Source: Clostridium_T sp040217795
GTDB lineage: Bacteria > Bacillota > Clostridia > Clostridiales > Clostridiaceae
Direction: 5' to 3'
Assembly: GCA_040217795.1 (NCBI GenBank)
Contig: JBEHWK010000002.1
Location: 46,124 to 110,123 of the forward strand
DNA: 64,000 nucleotides
Shown: in pieces, positions 49,585-58,203 of the stretch
Layout of the letters: each line of letters opens with the position of its first letter
How positions within the stretch are numbered: position 1 is the first letter of the stretch
The notes under the pieces: generated by a model
The model's database searches: none
Told to the model about the DNA's origin: nothing
Seen by the model: the letters and a program-made list of their open reading frames with translations, nothing else
Program-made: the position numbers and the translations under genes

Positions 49585-51297
49585 TTGAAGAAAAGAAGAT
49601 ATATGGCATTAATCATACCTTTATTTTTCACAGCAGTAGTTATAAATTTATTTTCTTATTTTTACACTCATTGGTTTAATGGGGAAACAGTTTCTGCAAG
49701 CGTGTCATACGAAAATATTATTGATAGCAGGAACTATCTTGAAGGAACAAATATTGAGGTAAATGTTAAAAGTTTCGGTGCTGAAGGCGATGGGTTGGCA
49801 GATGATACAGCAGCTGTTCAAAATGCTTTTAATGAAGCAGAAACATTAAAAGGTACTGTTTTATTTCCAACAGGTACTTACCTGATAAATGATAACTTGC
49901 TTATTCCTGATATAAATATTAAAGGAGATCAGGCAGTAATATTAATTTCAAATAGTTTTAAAGGAACAGTATCTCATGAACTTGCTATAAGGAATAAAAA
50001 CTTTTGGGGAAATAGTGCTGACAGTTTCAGCGTAGAAGGCATTACTTTTAAAATGGGGACTGCTGCTTATGGAGGTACAACCTTAGGGTTAAATGGTGTT
50101 GAAAATGTAAAAATAAAAAATTGCTATTTTGAAAACAGCACATATAGAAATTCTAGTACATCTCTTGATTTATATTCTAATTGCAAAAATATAATAGTTG
50201 AGAATTGTGTCTTTGACAATCAATCAGATGCCCCTGCAGGTGGAGTGTGGGTAAGAAGTTACACACCGGATTATAATAGCGAAAACATAGTGTTCAAGAA
50301 TTGTAAGTTCAATAATAAGAAAGCTGATGAAGCAATAGCAGTATGGGGAGCATCAGGAACTGTTAAAAATATATGGATTAGGGAATGTGAATTTAATTCT
50401 TATAGAGGCACTAATAATCCGGCACATCTGATAACTCTTGGGAACAATGGTACAGTTGAAAATCTATATTTTGAAAATAATATTATAAACGCCGATGTTA
50501 TTTATAATACTGTAATAAAAACCAATGGGGATACAAATAAAAACATAAATATTCTCAATAATACAATTAATATTGCAAATCAATTAAGCCAAAGCAACCC
50601 TGCCATTTATTTAAAAACTTATGATACTAAATTTGAAGGGAATATCATAAACGCTGATTCTACAATTACAAAAGCAATAGTAGGTTCATCAGCTTTAAGA
50701 TATAAAACAATAGTTAATAAGAATAAATTTAATCTTAGAGGTACTTGCTATGCCGGCTCAAATGTATATATGTTTAGTAATAATGAGATAAATGGGCTTC
50801 AATTAGCGGATAATTGTCAAAATGTATTAAATAACAATTTTATTGTTAATGATTTATCTCAATACACAACTGAAACACTTATTAATTATTATGATTTTAC
50901 TTCTCCTATTTATATAAAAGGTAATATATTGACTACTAGTGGCAGTTTAGTTGATGGTGTTATCCAATTTGCTGGTGATTCCAATGGTAATGCTTATTTG
51001 GAAAACAATAATTTTGATACTGTAAGACTCACAGGAAGTAAAAATAAAGCTTACCTCAAGGGTAACATTTTTAATATGTCGGATTTGGATAACATGGATA
51101 TTGTTTGTAATTTATTTTCAGGCAATTCTTTAAATTTTCAAAGCTCTTTACCGAGTAGTGATAATTTTAGAGGAAATCTGCCAATAGGAACAATTTTGCA
51201 TAGTACAAGTGGTAATGAAATTGGATGGGTTAAAGTTAGTTTTGGAAAACCAGGTACATGGATTACTATTCCGCAAATAATAAAAAGGTACCGGTAA
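49585..51297 (+). CDS. Membrane-anchored right-handed beta-helix protein
   Basis: A 570-residue exported protein. It has one N-terminal membrane segment (ALIIPLFFTAVVINLFSYFY), then the Pectate_lyase_3-type entry NVKSFGAEGDGLADDTAAVQ with GTVLFPTGTYLIN, and a long run of short Asn-rich beta-helix rungs (ENVKIKNCYFENS, ENIVFKNCKFNN, KNINILNNTIN). Such folds belong to polysaccharide lyases, epimerases and tailspike-like hydrolases; no catalytic residues can be named. TTG 49585 fits the AAGGAG spacing; upstream GTG 49576 is inside that site. It probably trims or modifies the locus polysaccharide outside the cell. Confidence 0.75.
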   Translation: MKKRRYMALIIPLFFTAVVINLFSYFYTHWFNGETVSASVSYENIIDSRNYLEGTNIEVNVKSFGAEGDGLADDTAAVQNAFNEAETLKGTVLFPTGTYLINDNLLIPDINIKGDQAVILISNSFKGTVSHELAIRNKNFWGNSADSFSVEGITFKMGTAAYGGTTLGLNGVENVKIKNCYFENSTYRNSSTSLDLYSNCKNIIVENCVFDNQSDAPAGGVWVRSYTPDYNSENIVFKNCKFNNKKADEAIAVWGASGTVKNIWIRECEFNSYRGTNNPAHLITLGNNGTVENLYFENNIINADVIYNTVIKTNGDTNKNINILNNTINIANQLSQSNPAIYLKTYDTKFEGNIINADSTITKAIVGSSALRYKTIVNKNKFNLRGTCYAGSNVYMFSNNEINGLQLADNCQNVLNNNFIVNDLSQYTTETLINYYDFTSPIYIKGNILTTSGSLVDGVIQFAGDSNGNAYLENNNFDTVRLTGSKNKAYLKGNIFNMSDLDNMDIVCNLFSGNSLNFQSSLPSSDNFRGNLPIGTILHSTSGNEIGWVKVSFGKPGTWITIPQIIKRYR

Positions 51298-51355
51298 TTT
51301 GATAGTTTAGGAGCAGTAAATATCATAAATGTAATTATTTTGGTTAAAAACTTAA

Positions 51356-51420
51356 AAAAGGTAATAGTTCCATATGATTGATAATATAAATTATTCATAT
51401 TGATAATATCAATCATCAAT
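51356..51420 (+). repeat. 65-bp intergenic hairpin repeat, copy 1
   Basis: About 90 percent identical to 52850-52914. ATGATTGATA (51374-51383) pairs with TATCAATCAT (51407-51416). It lies 37 nt before the Wzz-kinase gene. Confidence 0.85.
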
Positions 51421-51457
51421 AACATTTTAAAAACAATATAGAAAGGTGAGGGTAAAG

Positions 51458-52843
51458 ATGGAAGTGAATGAAATTGACTTTAGTAAAATTATCCAGTTAA
51501 TCAAGAAAAAACTCATATTGGTTATAGCAATAACATTTATATGTGCAGCTTCCACTGCTTTTGTAAGTTATTATGTAATGAAGCCTGAGTATAAGGCGGA
51601 TATATCTGTAAGAATAGGTGCTGCTAAGTCAGCTGACGGTAAAACTACATTTGTGGGAAGTACAAGCAGTATTGCCTTGTATCAACAACTGGTTAGAACC
51701 TATAGTGTTTATGCAAAGTCAAGATTACTTGCTGCAGATATAGCTACAAAACTTATGCTAGACAAGACACCGGGACAGGTTATGGGCATGATAACTGTAA
51801 CTCCTGATGAAAATACACAATTTATTACAATATCAGTGAAGTCAGGTAATGCTGATGAGGCTCTGAGAATAGCTAATCAGGCGGCAAGGTCATTAAAAAG
51901 CATAGCTATGAATATGGAATATGGTGACTCAGTTCAGCTTGTTGATGATGCTCAACTCACTAATACTCCCCTAACTTCTACCAGGATCAAGTATATTGCA
52001 GCTGCTTTTATTTTCGGGGCAATCGCTTCATTTATATTGATATATCTAGCTGAAAGCATGGATAGAACTGTAAAAGATCCTGAAAAGTTAGAAGCTATTA
52101 CAGGAATCTCTGTTGTGGGCAGTTTGCCAAAGGTTAAAAATAGAGAAAAGAAAAAGTATATGGATGTGCTTCAAGACTCGAATTCAGTTATTTTAGAGTC
52201 ATACAGAACATTAAGAAATAATTTGCAGTGTTCATTAATTAATAAGGATTTAAGGATAATTGCAGTTTCATCCTGCTTTCCTGCTGAAGGGAAAAGTACA
52301 GTTGTTTCAAATCTGGCAAAAATTGTGGCTGAATCTGGAAAGAAAACACTGCTTATAGATTGTGATTTAAGGAAACCAACAGCTCACATGAGATTTGGCC
52401 TTTCAAATTCCCATGGGCTTACGTCTCTGCTTCTTAAGGAAAGTACCATGCAGCAATGTATATATGATACTGAATTAGATAATCTTAAAGTAATTCCCAG
52501 CGGACCCATAGTTCCAGACCCTTCAGAAATGTTAGGCTCAGCCAGTATGAAGGAGCTTTTGGAAGAAGTACGGGGAGCTTTTGATTTAATACTTTTAGAT
52601 ACATCCTCAATATTAACTTTTTCAGATGCTCTTGCAATGATAAATTCTATAGATGGAACACTGCTGGTATCAGTTTACGGATTTACTGAAAATGAAGCAG
52701 TTTTAACGGCAAAGCATGCCTGCGAGAAGTCAGGGGCAAAAATAATTGGAATAGTTGAGAATAAAATTCCTAGGAGTGCAAGCCATTATGGCTATGGTTA
52801 CGGATACAGCAGTAAATATCATAACCCTCATTATTCGCATTAA
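51458..52843 (+). CDS. Wzz-tyrosine kinase fusion (polysaccharide co-polymerase / BY-kinase)
   Basis: A 461-residue chain-length regulator fused to a bacterial tyrosine kinase. The Wzz domain has two membrane spans (about 20-40 and 178-198) around an external loop. The kinase domain has Walker A SSCFPAEGKSTVVSNLAK, A' LLIDCDLRKPT and B LILLDTSS. The tail carries a tyrosine cluster, HYGYGYGYSSKYHNPHYSH, the autophosphorylation site. ATG 51458 is set by GAAAGGTGAGGG. Phosphatase partner (CpsB/YwqE type) genes are not in the window. Confidence 0.92.
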   Translation: MEVNEIDFSKIIQLIKKKLILVIAITFICAASTAFVSYYVMKPEYKADISVRIGAAKSADGKTTFVGSTSSIALYQQLVRTYSVYAKSRLLAADIATKLMLDKTPGQVMGMITVTPDENTQFITISVKSGNADEALRIANQAARSLKSIAMNMEYGDSVQLVDDAQLTNTPLTSTRIKYIAAAFIFGAIASFILIYLAESMDRTVKDPEKLEAITGISVVGSLPKVKNREKKKYMDVLQDSNSVILESYRTLRNNLQCSLINKDLRIIAVSSCFPAEGKSTVVSNLAKIVAESGKKTLLIDCDLRKPTAHMRFGLSNSHGLTSLLLKESTMQQCIYDTELDNLKVIPSGPIVPDPSEMLGSASMKELLEEVRGAFDLILLDTSSILTFSDALAMINSIDGTLLVSVYGFTENEAVLTAKHACEKSGAKIIGIVENKIPRSASHYGYGYGYSSKYHNPHYSH

Positions 52844-52849
52844 AACTGG

Positions 52850-52914
52850 AAAAGGTAATAGTTCCATATGATTGATAATATAAATTATTTATGTAGATAT
52901 TATCAATCATCAAT
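52850..52914 (+). repeat. 65-bp intergenic hairpin repeat, copy 2
   Basis: ATGATTGATAATAT (52868-52881) and ATATTATCAATCAT (52897-52910) make a perfect 14-bp stem with a 15-nt loop. It is followed 43 nt later by the sugar-phosphate transferase start. Confidence 0.85.
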
Positions 52915-52957
52915 ATAAATGCAGAGTTATAAAAAATAAAGGGGGACTGAGAGGGCT

Positions 52958-53605
52958 TTGTATAAGGATATTATAGGAGCTATACATGAGGAAGGAAACA
53001 ACGGGCGTTATGATTTTTTTAAGAGAGTTATTGATGTCTGCTGTTCTGCAGTTGCAATTATTGTATTGAGTCCATTATTCCTAGTAATAAGCATTATTAT
53101 CAGATTAGATTCTAAAGGTCCTGCATTTTTTTCTCAGGATAGAGTTGGACGGAATGGAAAGGTATTCAGGATGTATAAGTTCAGAAGCATGATTGTAAAT
53201 GCAGAAGAACTTAAGGAAGCACTTTTGACGGAAAACGAAATGTCTGGACCTATGTTCAAGATAAAATCTGATCCAAGAATAACAAGCATAGGCAAATTTA
53301 TAAGAAGAACAAGCATTGATGAACTTCCTCAGCTTTTCAATATATTAAAGGGAGAAATGAGCCTTGTGGGACCCAGACCGAGTCTTCCTAATGAGGTGGA
53401 AAAGTTTGAGGAGTGGATGCTTAAAAGGCTGAAGGTTAAACCAGGGTTGACTTGCTATTGGCAGGTTATGGGGAGAAGTTCAATAGACTTTGAGCAGTGG
53501 ATGAAGCTGGATATCAGATATGTGGAAGAACGAAACTTACTTTTGGATATAAAACTTATATTAAGCACATTCAAGGTGTTATTGGGAGATGAGAATGCTG
53601 GTTAA
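52958..53605 (+). CDS. Undecaprenyl-phosphate sugar phosphotransferase (initiating enzyme)
   Basis: A PF02397-type transferase that puts the first sugar-1-phosphate on undecaprenyl phosphate. The 215-residue protein has one membrane segment (about 31-50), FFKRVIDVCCSAVAI, KGPAFFSQDRVGRNGKVF, MYKFRSM, RTSIDELPQLFNILKGEMSLVGPRP and KPGLTCYWQVMGRSS. It is the short catalytic form without the N-terminal multi-span domain of WbaP. The start is TTG 52958; the G-rich stretch ahead is spaced irregularly. It overlaps the next gene by 11 nt. Confidence 0.93.
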   Translation: MYKDIIGAIHEEGNNGRYDFFKRVIDVCCSAVAIIVLSPLFLVISIIIRLDSKGPAFFSQDRVGRNGKVFRMYKFRSMIVNAEELKEALLTENEMSGPMFKIKSDPRITSIGKFIRRTSIDELPQLFNILKGEMSLVGPRPSLPNEVEKFEEWMLKRLKVKPGLTCYWQVMGRSSIDFEQWMKLDIRYVEERNLLLDIKLILSTFKVLLGDENAG

Positions 53606-54815
53606 GTTTTCTAAATGGGGTATAAACGGCAGAAAAAACACTGGATTAAAAATTGCAATGATTGGACACAAGCGTATCCCGTCCAGGGAGGGTGGAATAG
53701 AAATCGTTGTAGAAGAACTATCCACCCGCTTGTCAGCTGCAGGCAACATAGTTCATGATTATAATCGAAAAGGCCATCATGTCTCAGGCAAAAGCTTTGA
53801 GGGAGAATACAGTTTTGGCAACTTAAAAGAATATAAGAATATTAAAATTATCACCATACCTACTTTTCAAAATAGAAAACTAAATGCACTTGTGTATTCA
53901 TTTTTAGCGACACTCCGCGCTCTGTTTGGGGGTTATGATTGTATTCATTATCATGCAGAGGGCCCCTGTGCTATCTTATGGCTGCCGCATTTGTTTGGTA
54001 TCCGTACAGTGGCAACGATTCATGGACTTGATTGGCAGAGAGCCAAGTGGGGTGGATTCGCTACCAGGTATTTAAAATTTGGTGAGAAAATTGCTGCAAA
54101 GTATGCAGATGAGGTGATTGTTCTCTCGAGAAATGTTCAGAAATATTTCCTGGACACATACGGAAGAAAAACTAGTTTTATACCAAACGGTATAGAAAAA
54201 CCGGAAATTAAAGGGAATGATATTATCTATGAAAAATGGGGTTTAAGGAAAGATGAGTATATGTTGTTCTTAGGAAGGATTGTTCCTGAGAAAGGACTTC
54301 AATACCTTATTGATGCTTATAAGGGTGTAGACACATTAAAAAAGTTAGTAGTTGCAGGTGGCAGCAGCCATACCGATAATTATATGGAAGATATGAAAAG
54401 GAAAGCATCAGAAGACAACAGAGTAATTTTTACAAACTTTGTTCAGGGAGAAGAATTGGAAGAGCTATACAGTAACGCGTATCTGTATATTCTCCCATCA
54501 GATTTGGAAGGAATGCCCATAAGTTTGCTGGAGGCCATGAGTTATGGTAATTGCTGTGTGGTATCAGACATTCCTGAATGCAAAGAGGTTGTTGAAGATA
54601 AGGCTGTTACATTCAGGAAGAGTGATGTTTCAGATTTGAAGGATAAGCTGGAATGGCTAATACAGAATCCAAGCATTGTATATGGATACAAAAGTGCAGC
54701 GTCTGAGTATATCTGTGGTAAATATGATTGGGATTCAACAGTAGAAAAGACAGTAAAATTGTATAAGAAGCAACTTAAGGTAGTTAGTTATTTTAATGAA
54801 AACGAAGGTGTATAA
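53595..54815 (+). CDS. Family-4 glycosyltransferase with DUF1972 N-terminus
   Basis: A 406-residue GT-B enzyme. The DUF1972 region KIAMIGHKRIPSREGGIEIV, VVEELSTRL and the rhamnosyltransferase-like ATIHGLDWQRAKWGGFATRY are characteristic; the C-terminal donor site has FLGRIVPEKGLQYLIDAY and ILPSDLEGMPISLLEAMSYG. Proteins of this type often add the second sugar. ATG 53595 is preferred to ATG 53589 because of spacing from GGGAG (53584-53588). Its stop overlaps the start of the pseudogene that follows (54815). Confidence 0.88.
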   Translation: MLVKFSKWGINGRKNTGLKIAMIGHKRIPSREGGIEIVVEELSTRLSAAGNIVHDYNRKGHHVSGKSFEGEYSFGNLKEYKNIKIITIPTFQNRKLNALVYSFLATLRALFGGYDCIHYHAEGPCAILWLPHLFGIRTVATIHGLDWQRAKWGGFATRYLKFGEKIAAKYADEVIVLSRNVQKYFLDTYGRKTSFIPNGIEKPEIKGNDIIYEKWGLRKDEYMLFLGRIVPEKGLQYLIDAYKGVDTLKKLVVAGGSSHTDNYMEDMKRKASEDNRVIFTNFVQGEELEELYSNAYLYILPSDLEGMPISLLEAMSYGNCCVVSDIPECKEVVEDKAVTFRKSDVSDLKDKLEWLIQNPSIVYGYKSAASEYICGKYDWDSTVEKTVKLYKKQLKVVSYFNENEGV

Positions 54816-54992
54816 TGAAAATTTTAATGGTTAATAAGTTTCTTTATCAAAATGGTGGATCGGAGACATACATCTTTAGACTTGGAGATTATCTTAAAAC
54901 CTAGGGCATGAGGTTGAATATTTCGGTATGGAACATGAGGGAAGAGTAGTGAACAACAGTGCTGTAAATTATACTTTCAATATGGATTTTCA
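54815..54992 (+). pseudogene. 5' fragment of a glycosyltransferase gene (duplicate of 56952)
   Basis: The first 178 or so bases match the 5' end of the intact gene at 56952, about nine bases in ten. It opens MKILMVNKFLYQNGGSETY, but a 1-nt deletion after LGDYLK brings an in-frame TAG near 54902. Similarity resumes in another frame (VEYFGMEHEGR, then NMDFH) and stops abruptly near 54992, where the glf leader begins. It marks a recombination point. Confidence 0.9.
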
Positions 54993-55018
54993 TTTGTTAA
55001 TAGGTTGGGTGAGATTTA

Positions 55019-56116
55019 ATGTATGATTATTTAATAGTAGGTTCAGGTCTATTTGGTTCAGTTTTTGCATATGAAGCAAAAAATAGAGGAAAAAAATGTC
55101 TTGTAATTGATAGACGAGGCCATACGGGTGGCAATATTTATACAAAGGAAATTGAAGGGATTAATGTTCACCAGTATGGAGCTCATATATTTCATACAAG
55201 TAACAAAAAGGTATGGAATTATATTCAACAGTTTGCAGAGTTCAATCGCTTTACAAATTCCCCTATTGCAAGATATAAAGGAGAACTTTATAACTTACCC
55301 TTCAATATGAATACCTTTAGTAAACTATGGGGTGTAGTTACACCTGAAGAAGCAAAGGGGAAAATTAAGAAGGAAATTGCGGAATCGGGAATTGTTAATC
55401 CAAAGAATCTAGAAGATCAGGCAATTAGTCTTATTGGCAGGGACGTATATGAAAAGTTGATTAAGGGTTATACTGAAAAACAATGGGGAAGGAGAGCAAC
55501 TGAGTTACCGTCTTTCATTATAGAAAGATTGCCGGTACGTTTTAGCTATGATAATAACTATTTTAATGACAAGTATCAGGGAATTCCAATAGGTGGATAT
55601 TCCCAGATTATAGAAAAAATGCTGGAAGGCATTGAAGTAAGACTAAATACTGATTTCTTTGCCCATAGAGATGAGCTGGAAGCAATAGCAAATAAGATTT
55701 TATTTACTGGTATGATTGATGAATATTATGGGTATATCTTTGGCGAATTGGAGTATAGGTCCCTCAGATTTGAGACAGAGGTTTTTGAAGAAGAAAACTT
55801 TCAGGGAAATGCGGTGGTAAATTACACAGAACGAGAAATACCTTATACTAGAATTATCGAGCACAAGCATTTTGAGTATGGCATACAGCATAAGACTGTA
55901 ATTACAAGAGAGTATCCTGTAACATGGAAGCGCGGTGATGAACCATACTATCCAGTAAATGATGATAAGAATAATCAGCTTTATGATCAATATAAGGCAT
56001 TGGCTGACAAGGAAAAAAGGGTTGTTTTTGGTGGCAGGCTTGGTATGTATAAATATTTTGATATGCATCAGATTATTGAAGAAGCATTAAACTGTGTAGA
56101 AGGAGAAATAAATTAA
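55019..56116 (+). CDS. glf: UDP-galactopyranose mutase
   Basis: FAD enzyme interconverting UDP-galactopyranose and UDP-galactofuranose; its presence predicts galactofuranose in the polymer. The 365-residue protein has the FAD motif YLIVGSGLFGSVFAYEA, RRGHTGGNIYTKE, YGAHIFHTSN, the mutase signature YTEKQWGRRATELP, and GGYSQIIEKML. It overlaps the next gene by one base (TAATG), forming a two-gene cassette placed between the truncated and intact glycosyltransferase copies. Confidence 0.95.
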   Translation: MYDYLIVGSGLFGSVFAYEAKNRGKKCLVIDRRGHTGGNIYTKEIEGINVHQYGAHIFHTSNKKVWNYIQQFAEFNRFTNSPIARYKGELYNLPFNMNTFSKLWGVVTPEEAKGKIKKEIAESGIVNPKNLEDQAISLIGRDVYEKLIKGYTEKQWGRRATELPSFIIERLPVRFSYDNNYFNDKYQGIPIGGYSQIIEKMLEGIEVRLNTDFFAHRDELEAIANKILFTGMIDEYYGYIFGELEYRSLRFETEVFEEENFQGNAVVNYTEREIPYTRIIEHKHFEYGIQHKTVITREYPVTWKRGDEPYYPVNDDKNNQLYDQYKALADKEKRVVFGGRLGMYKYFDMHQIIEEALNCVEGEIN

Positions 56117-56919
56117 TGACAACTGAAAATAAGATAATAATAGTTACGCATAAAGATTATATAATGCCAAATGATTCATTATATCTACCAATCTGTGTTG
56201 GAAAGGGAATTGAAAAACTTAAAACAAAGTTTCAGTCTGATAATGTAGGCGATAATATTTCTCAAAAGAATAAAAAGTATTGTGAATTAACAGGTATTTA
56301 TTGGGCTTGGAAAAATATTAAAGCTCCATTTATCGGTATAGCACATTATCGTAGACATTATACCCTTAATAAAAAATCTACCAGCATAGATGATGTTTTG
56401 ACATCAGAGCAATTGGAGTGCTTATTAAAAGAAGCACCTATCATAGTTCCAACACCTAAAATATATCCTTTTTCTTCATTGAAATCCCATTATATTAATT
56501 CTAAAAAAGGCTATGGCAATGTGCATAAAAAAGATATTGAAATATTAGGCAGTGCAATAGATAAATTATTTCCAGATTATAAGAATACATTTAATAAAGT
56601 TATGTCAAATAAAAGAGCACATATGCTGAATATGTTTATTATGCGTCATGATTTATTTTCAGATTACTGCCAATGGTTATTTGACATATTGAATGAAGTG
56701 GAAAGAGAAGAGATGATGAGGGAAGATCAATTCAGATATATTGGTGCGTTAAGCGAGTTTATGTTAGAAATCTGGCTTACTCATAATGATTATAAGTATA
56801 AGGAAGTATATCTTCTGGAGTTAGAGAAGCCGAGTATTATAGATAAATGTTCATGGATTATCATAAGAAAATATTTTAAAAAGCCTTCAAATATATTTGG
56901 GGCAGACATACGGACATAA
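56116..56919 (+). CDS. DUF4422 family glycosyltransferase
   Basis: A 267-residue cytoplasmic protein of the DUF4422 family, common in capsule and galactofuranose loci. Conserved parts are IIIVTHKDYIMPND, YLPICVGKG, the block ELTGIYWAWKN, GIAHYRRHY, and the central HMLNMFIMRHDLFSDYCQWLF. It is coupled to glf (one-base overlap), which suggests that it is the galactofuranosyltransferase using the product of glf; this is inference from pairing. Confidence 0.85.
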   Translation: MTTENKIIIVTHKDYIMPNDSLYLPICVGKGIEKLKTKFQSDNVGDNISQKNKKYCELTGIYWAWKNIKAPFIGIAHYRRHYTLNKKSTSIDDVLTSEQLECLLKEAPIIVPTPKIYPFSSLKSHYINSKKGYGNVHKKDIEILGSAIDKLFPDYKNTFNKVMSNKRAHMLNMFIMRHDLFSDYCQWLFDILNEVEREEMMREDQFRYIGALSEFMLEIWLTHNDYKYKEVYLLELEKPSIIDKCSWIIIRKYFKKPSNIFGADIRT

Positions 56920-56951
56920 TTGAATAATTATATGAATAGATTGGTGAAAAT

Positions 56952-58151
56952 ATGAAGATTTTAATGGTTAACAAATTTCTTTATTTAAACGGTGGATCCG
57001 AGACATATATCTTTAAACTTGGGGATTATCTTAAAGCTCAGGGACATGAAGTTGAGTATTTCGGTATGGAACATGAGGGAAGAGTAGTCAGCAACAGTGC
57101 TGAAAGTTATACTTCCAATATGGATTTTCATTCCGGAGAATTACAGAAGTTACTTTATCCTTTCAAGATTATCTATTCTGCAGAAGCCAGAAAGAAAATC
57201 AGAAAGGTTTTAGATATGTTTCAGCCTGATGTAGTGCATCTTAACAATTTCAACTTCCAGCTGACACCGTCCATCATATATGAAATCAGGAAGTATGAGA
57301 GGCAGACAAAAGGCAAAGTCAGGATTGTATTTACTGCCCATGATTCACAACTTGTATGTCCTAATCATTTGATGAAAAATCCTGGGACTGGAGAAAATTG
57401 TGAGAAATGTCTGGGCAGTAAATTCATGAATTGTATTAAAGGAAAATGTATTCATGGATCTGCCATGAGAAGCGCAATTGGTATGGCTGAGGGTTACTTG
57501 TATAAATTTTTAAAAACATATAGGTATATAGATGCCATTGTATGCCCAAGTCAGTTTTTGGCAAACAAGATGAATTCAAATCCTTTATTTAGAGATAAGA
57601 CAATTGTACTTCATAACTTTGTTGATGATGCTGAATGGAAAGATGTAGAGAAAGAAGATTACATCCTGTATTTTGGACGTTTCTCAGAAGAAAAAGGAAT
57701 AAGAACCTTGATTGATGTTTGCAAGTCACTTTCCCATATTAAGTTTATATTCGCAGGAACCGGCACATTGGGAAAAGAAATTGCAGCCGTTGACAATATA
57801 AAGAATGTTGGTTATCAGACAGGTGAGGCTCTAGAAATGCTAATCAGAAAAGCACGATTCAGTATTTACCCTTCTGAATGGTATGAAAACTGCCCCTTTT
57901 CTGTGATAGAATCACTGAAGTATGGAACTCCGGTTCTTGGAGCGGACATAGGCGGGATTCCTGAGCTGATTGAAGTGGGAAAGACCGGGGAGTTGTTCAA
58001 GAGTGGGGATGCTGGTGAGTTGAAGAAAAAGATAGAGATTCTATGGAATGACAGGACAAAAGCTTCGGCTTATTATGAAAATTGTAAAGGAGCTAAATTT
58101 GATACCATTTCAGATTATTGTGTGAAGCTTATGAAAATATATAAAGGCTGA
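56952..58151 (+). CDS. Family-4 glycosyltransferase
   Basis: A 399-residue GT-B enzyme: acceptor domain KILMVNKFLYLNGGSETYIF, VVHLNNFNFQLTPSI, TAHDSQLVCPNHLM with a Cys-rich patch (GENCEKCLGSKFMNC) in the middle, and donor domain LYFGRFSEEKGIRTLID, FAGTGTLG and YPSEWYENCPFSVIESLKYG. The HDSQLVCPNH and cysteine-patch form is typical of a subgroup in clostridial capsule loci. The first 180 bases are duplicated in the broken copy at 54815. Confidence 0.92.
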   Translation: MKILMVNKFLYLNGGSETYIFKLGDYLKAQGHEVEYFGMEHEGRVVSNSAESYTSNMDFHSGELQKLLYPFKIIYSAEARKKIRKVLDMFQPDVVHLNNFNFQLTPSIIYEIRKYERQTKGKVRIVFTAHDSQLVCPNHLMKNPGTGENCEKCLGSKFMNCIKGKCIHGSAMRSAIGMAEGYLYKFLKTYRYIDAIVCPSQFLANKMNSNPLFRDKTIVLHNFVDDAEWKDVEKEDYILYFGRFSEEKGIRTLIDVCKSLSHIKFIFAGTGTLGKEIAAVDNIKNVGYQTGEALEMLIRKARFSIYPSEWYENCPFSVIESLKYGTPVLGADIGGIPELIEVGKTGELFKSGDAGELKKKIEILWNDRTKASAYYENCKGAKFDTISDYCVKLMKIYKG

Positions 58152-58203
58152 TAATTCAGCCTTATCCGTTAAATTGTATAGTTTATAAAGAGAGGATAAA
58201 ATC

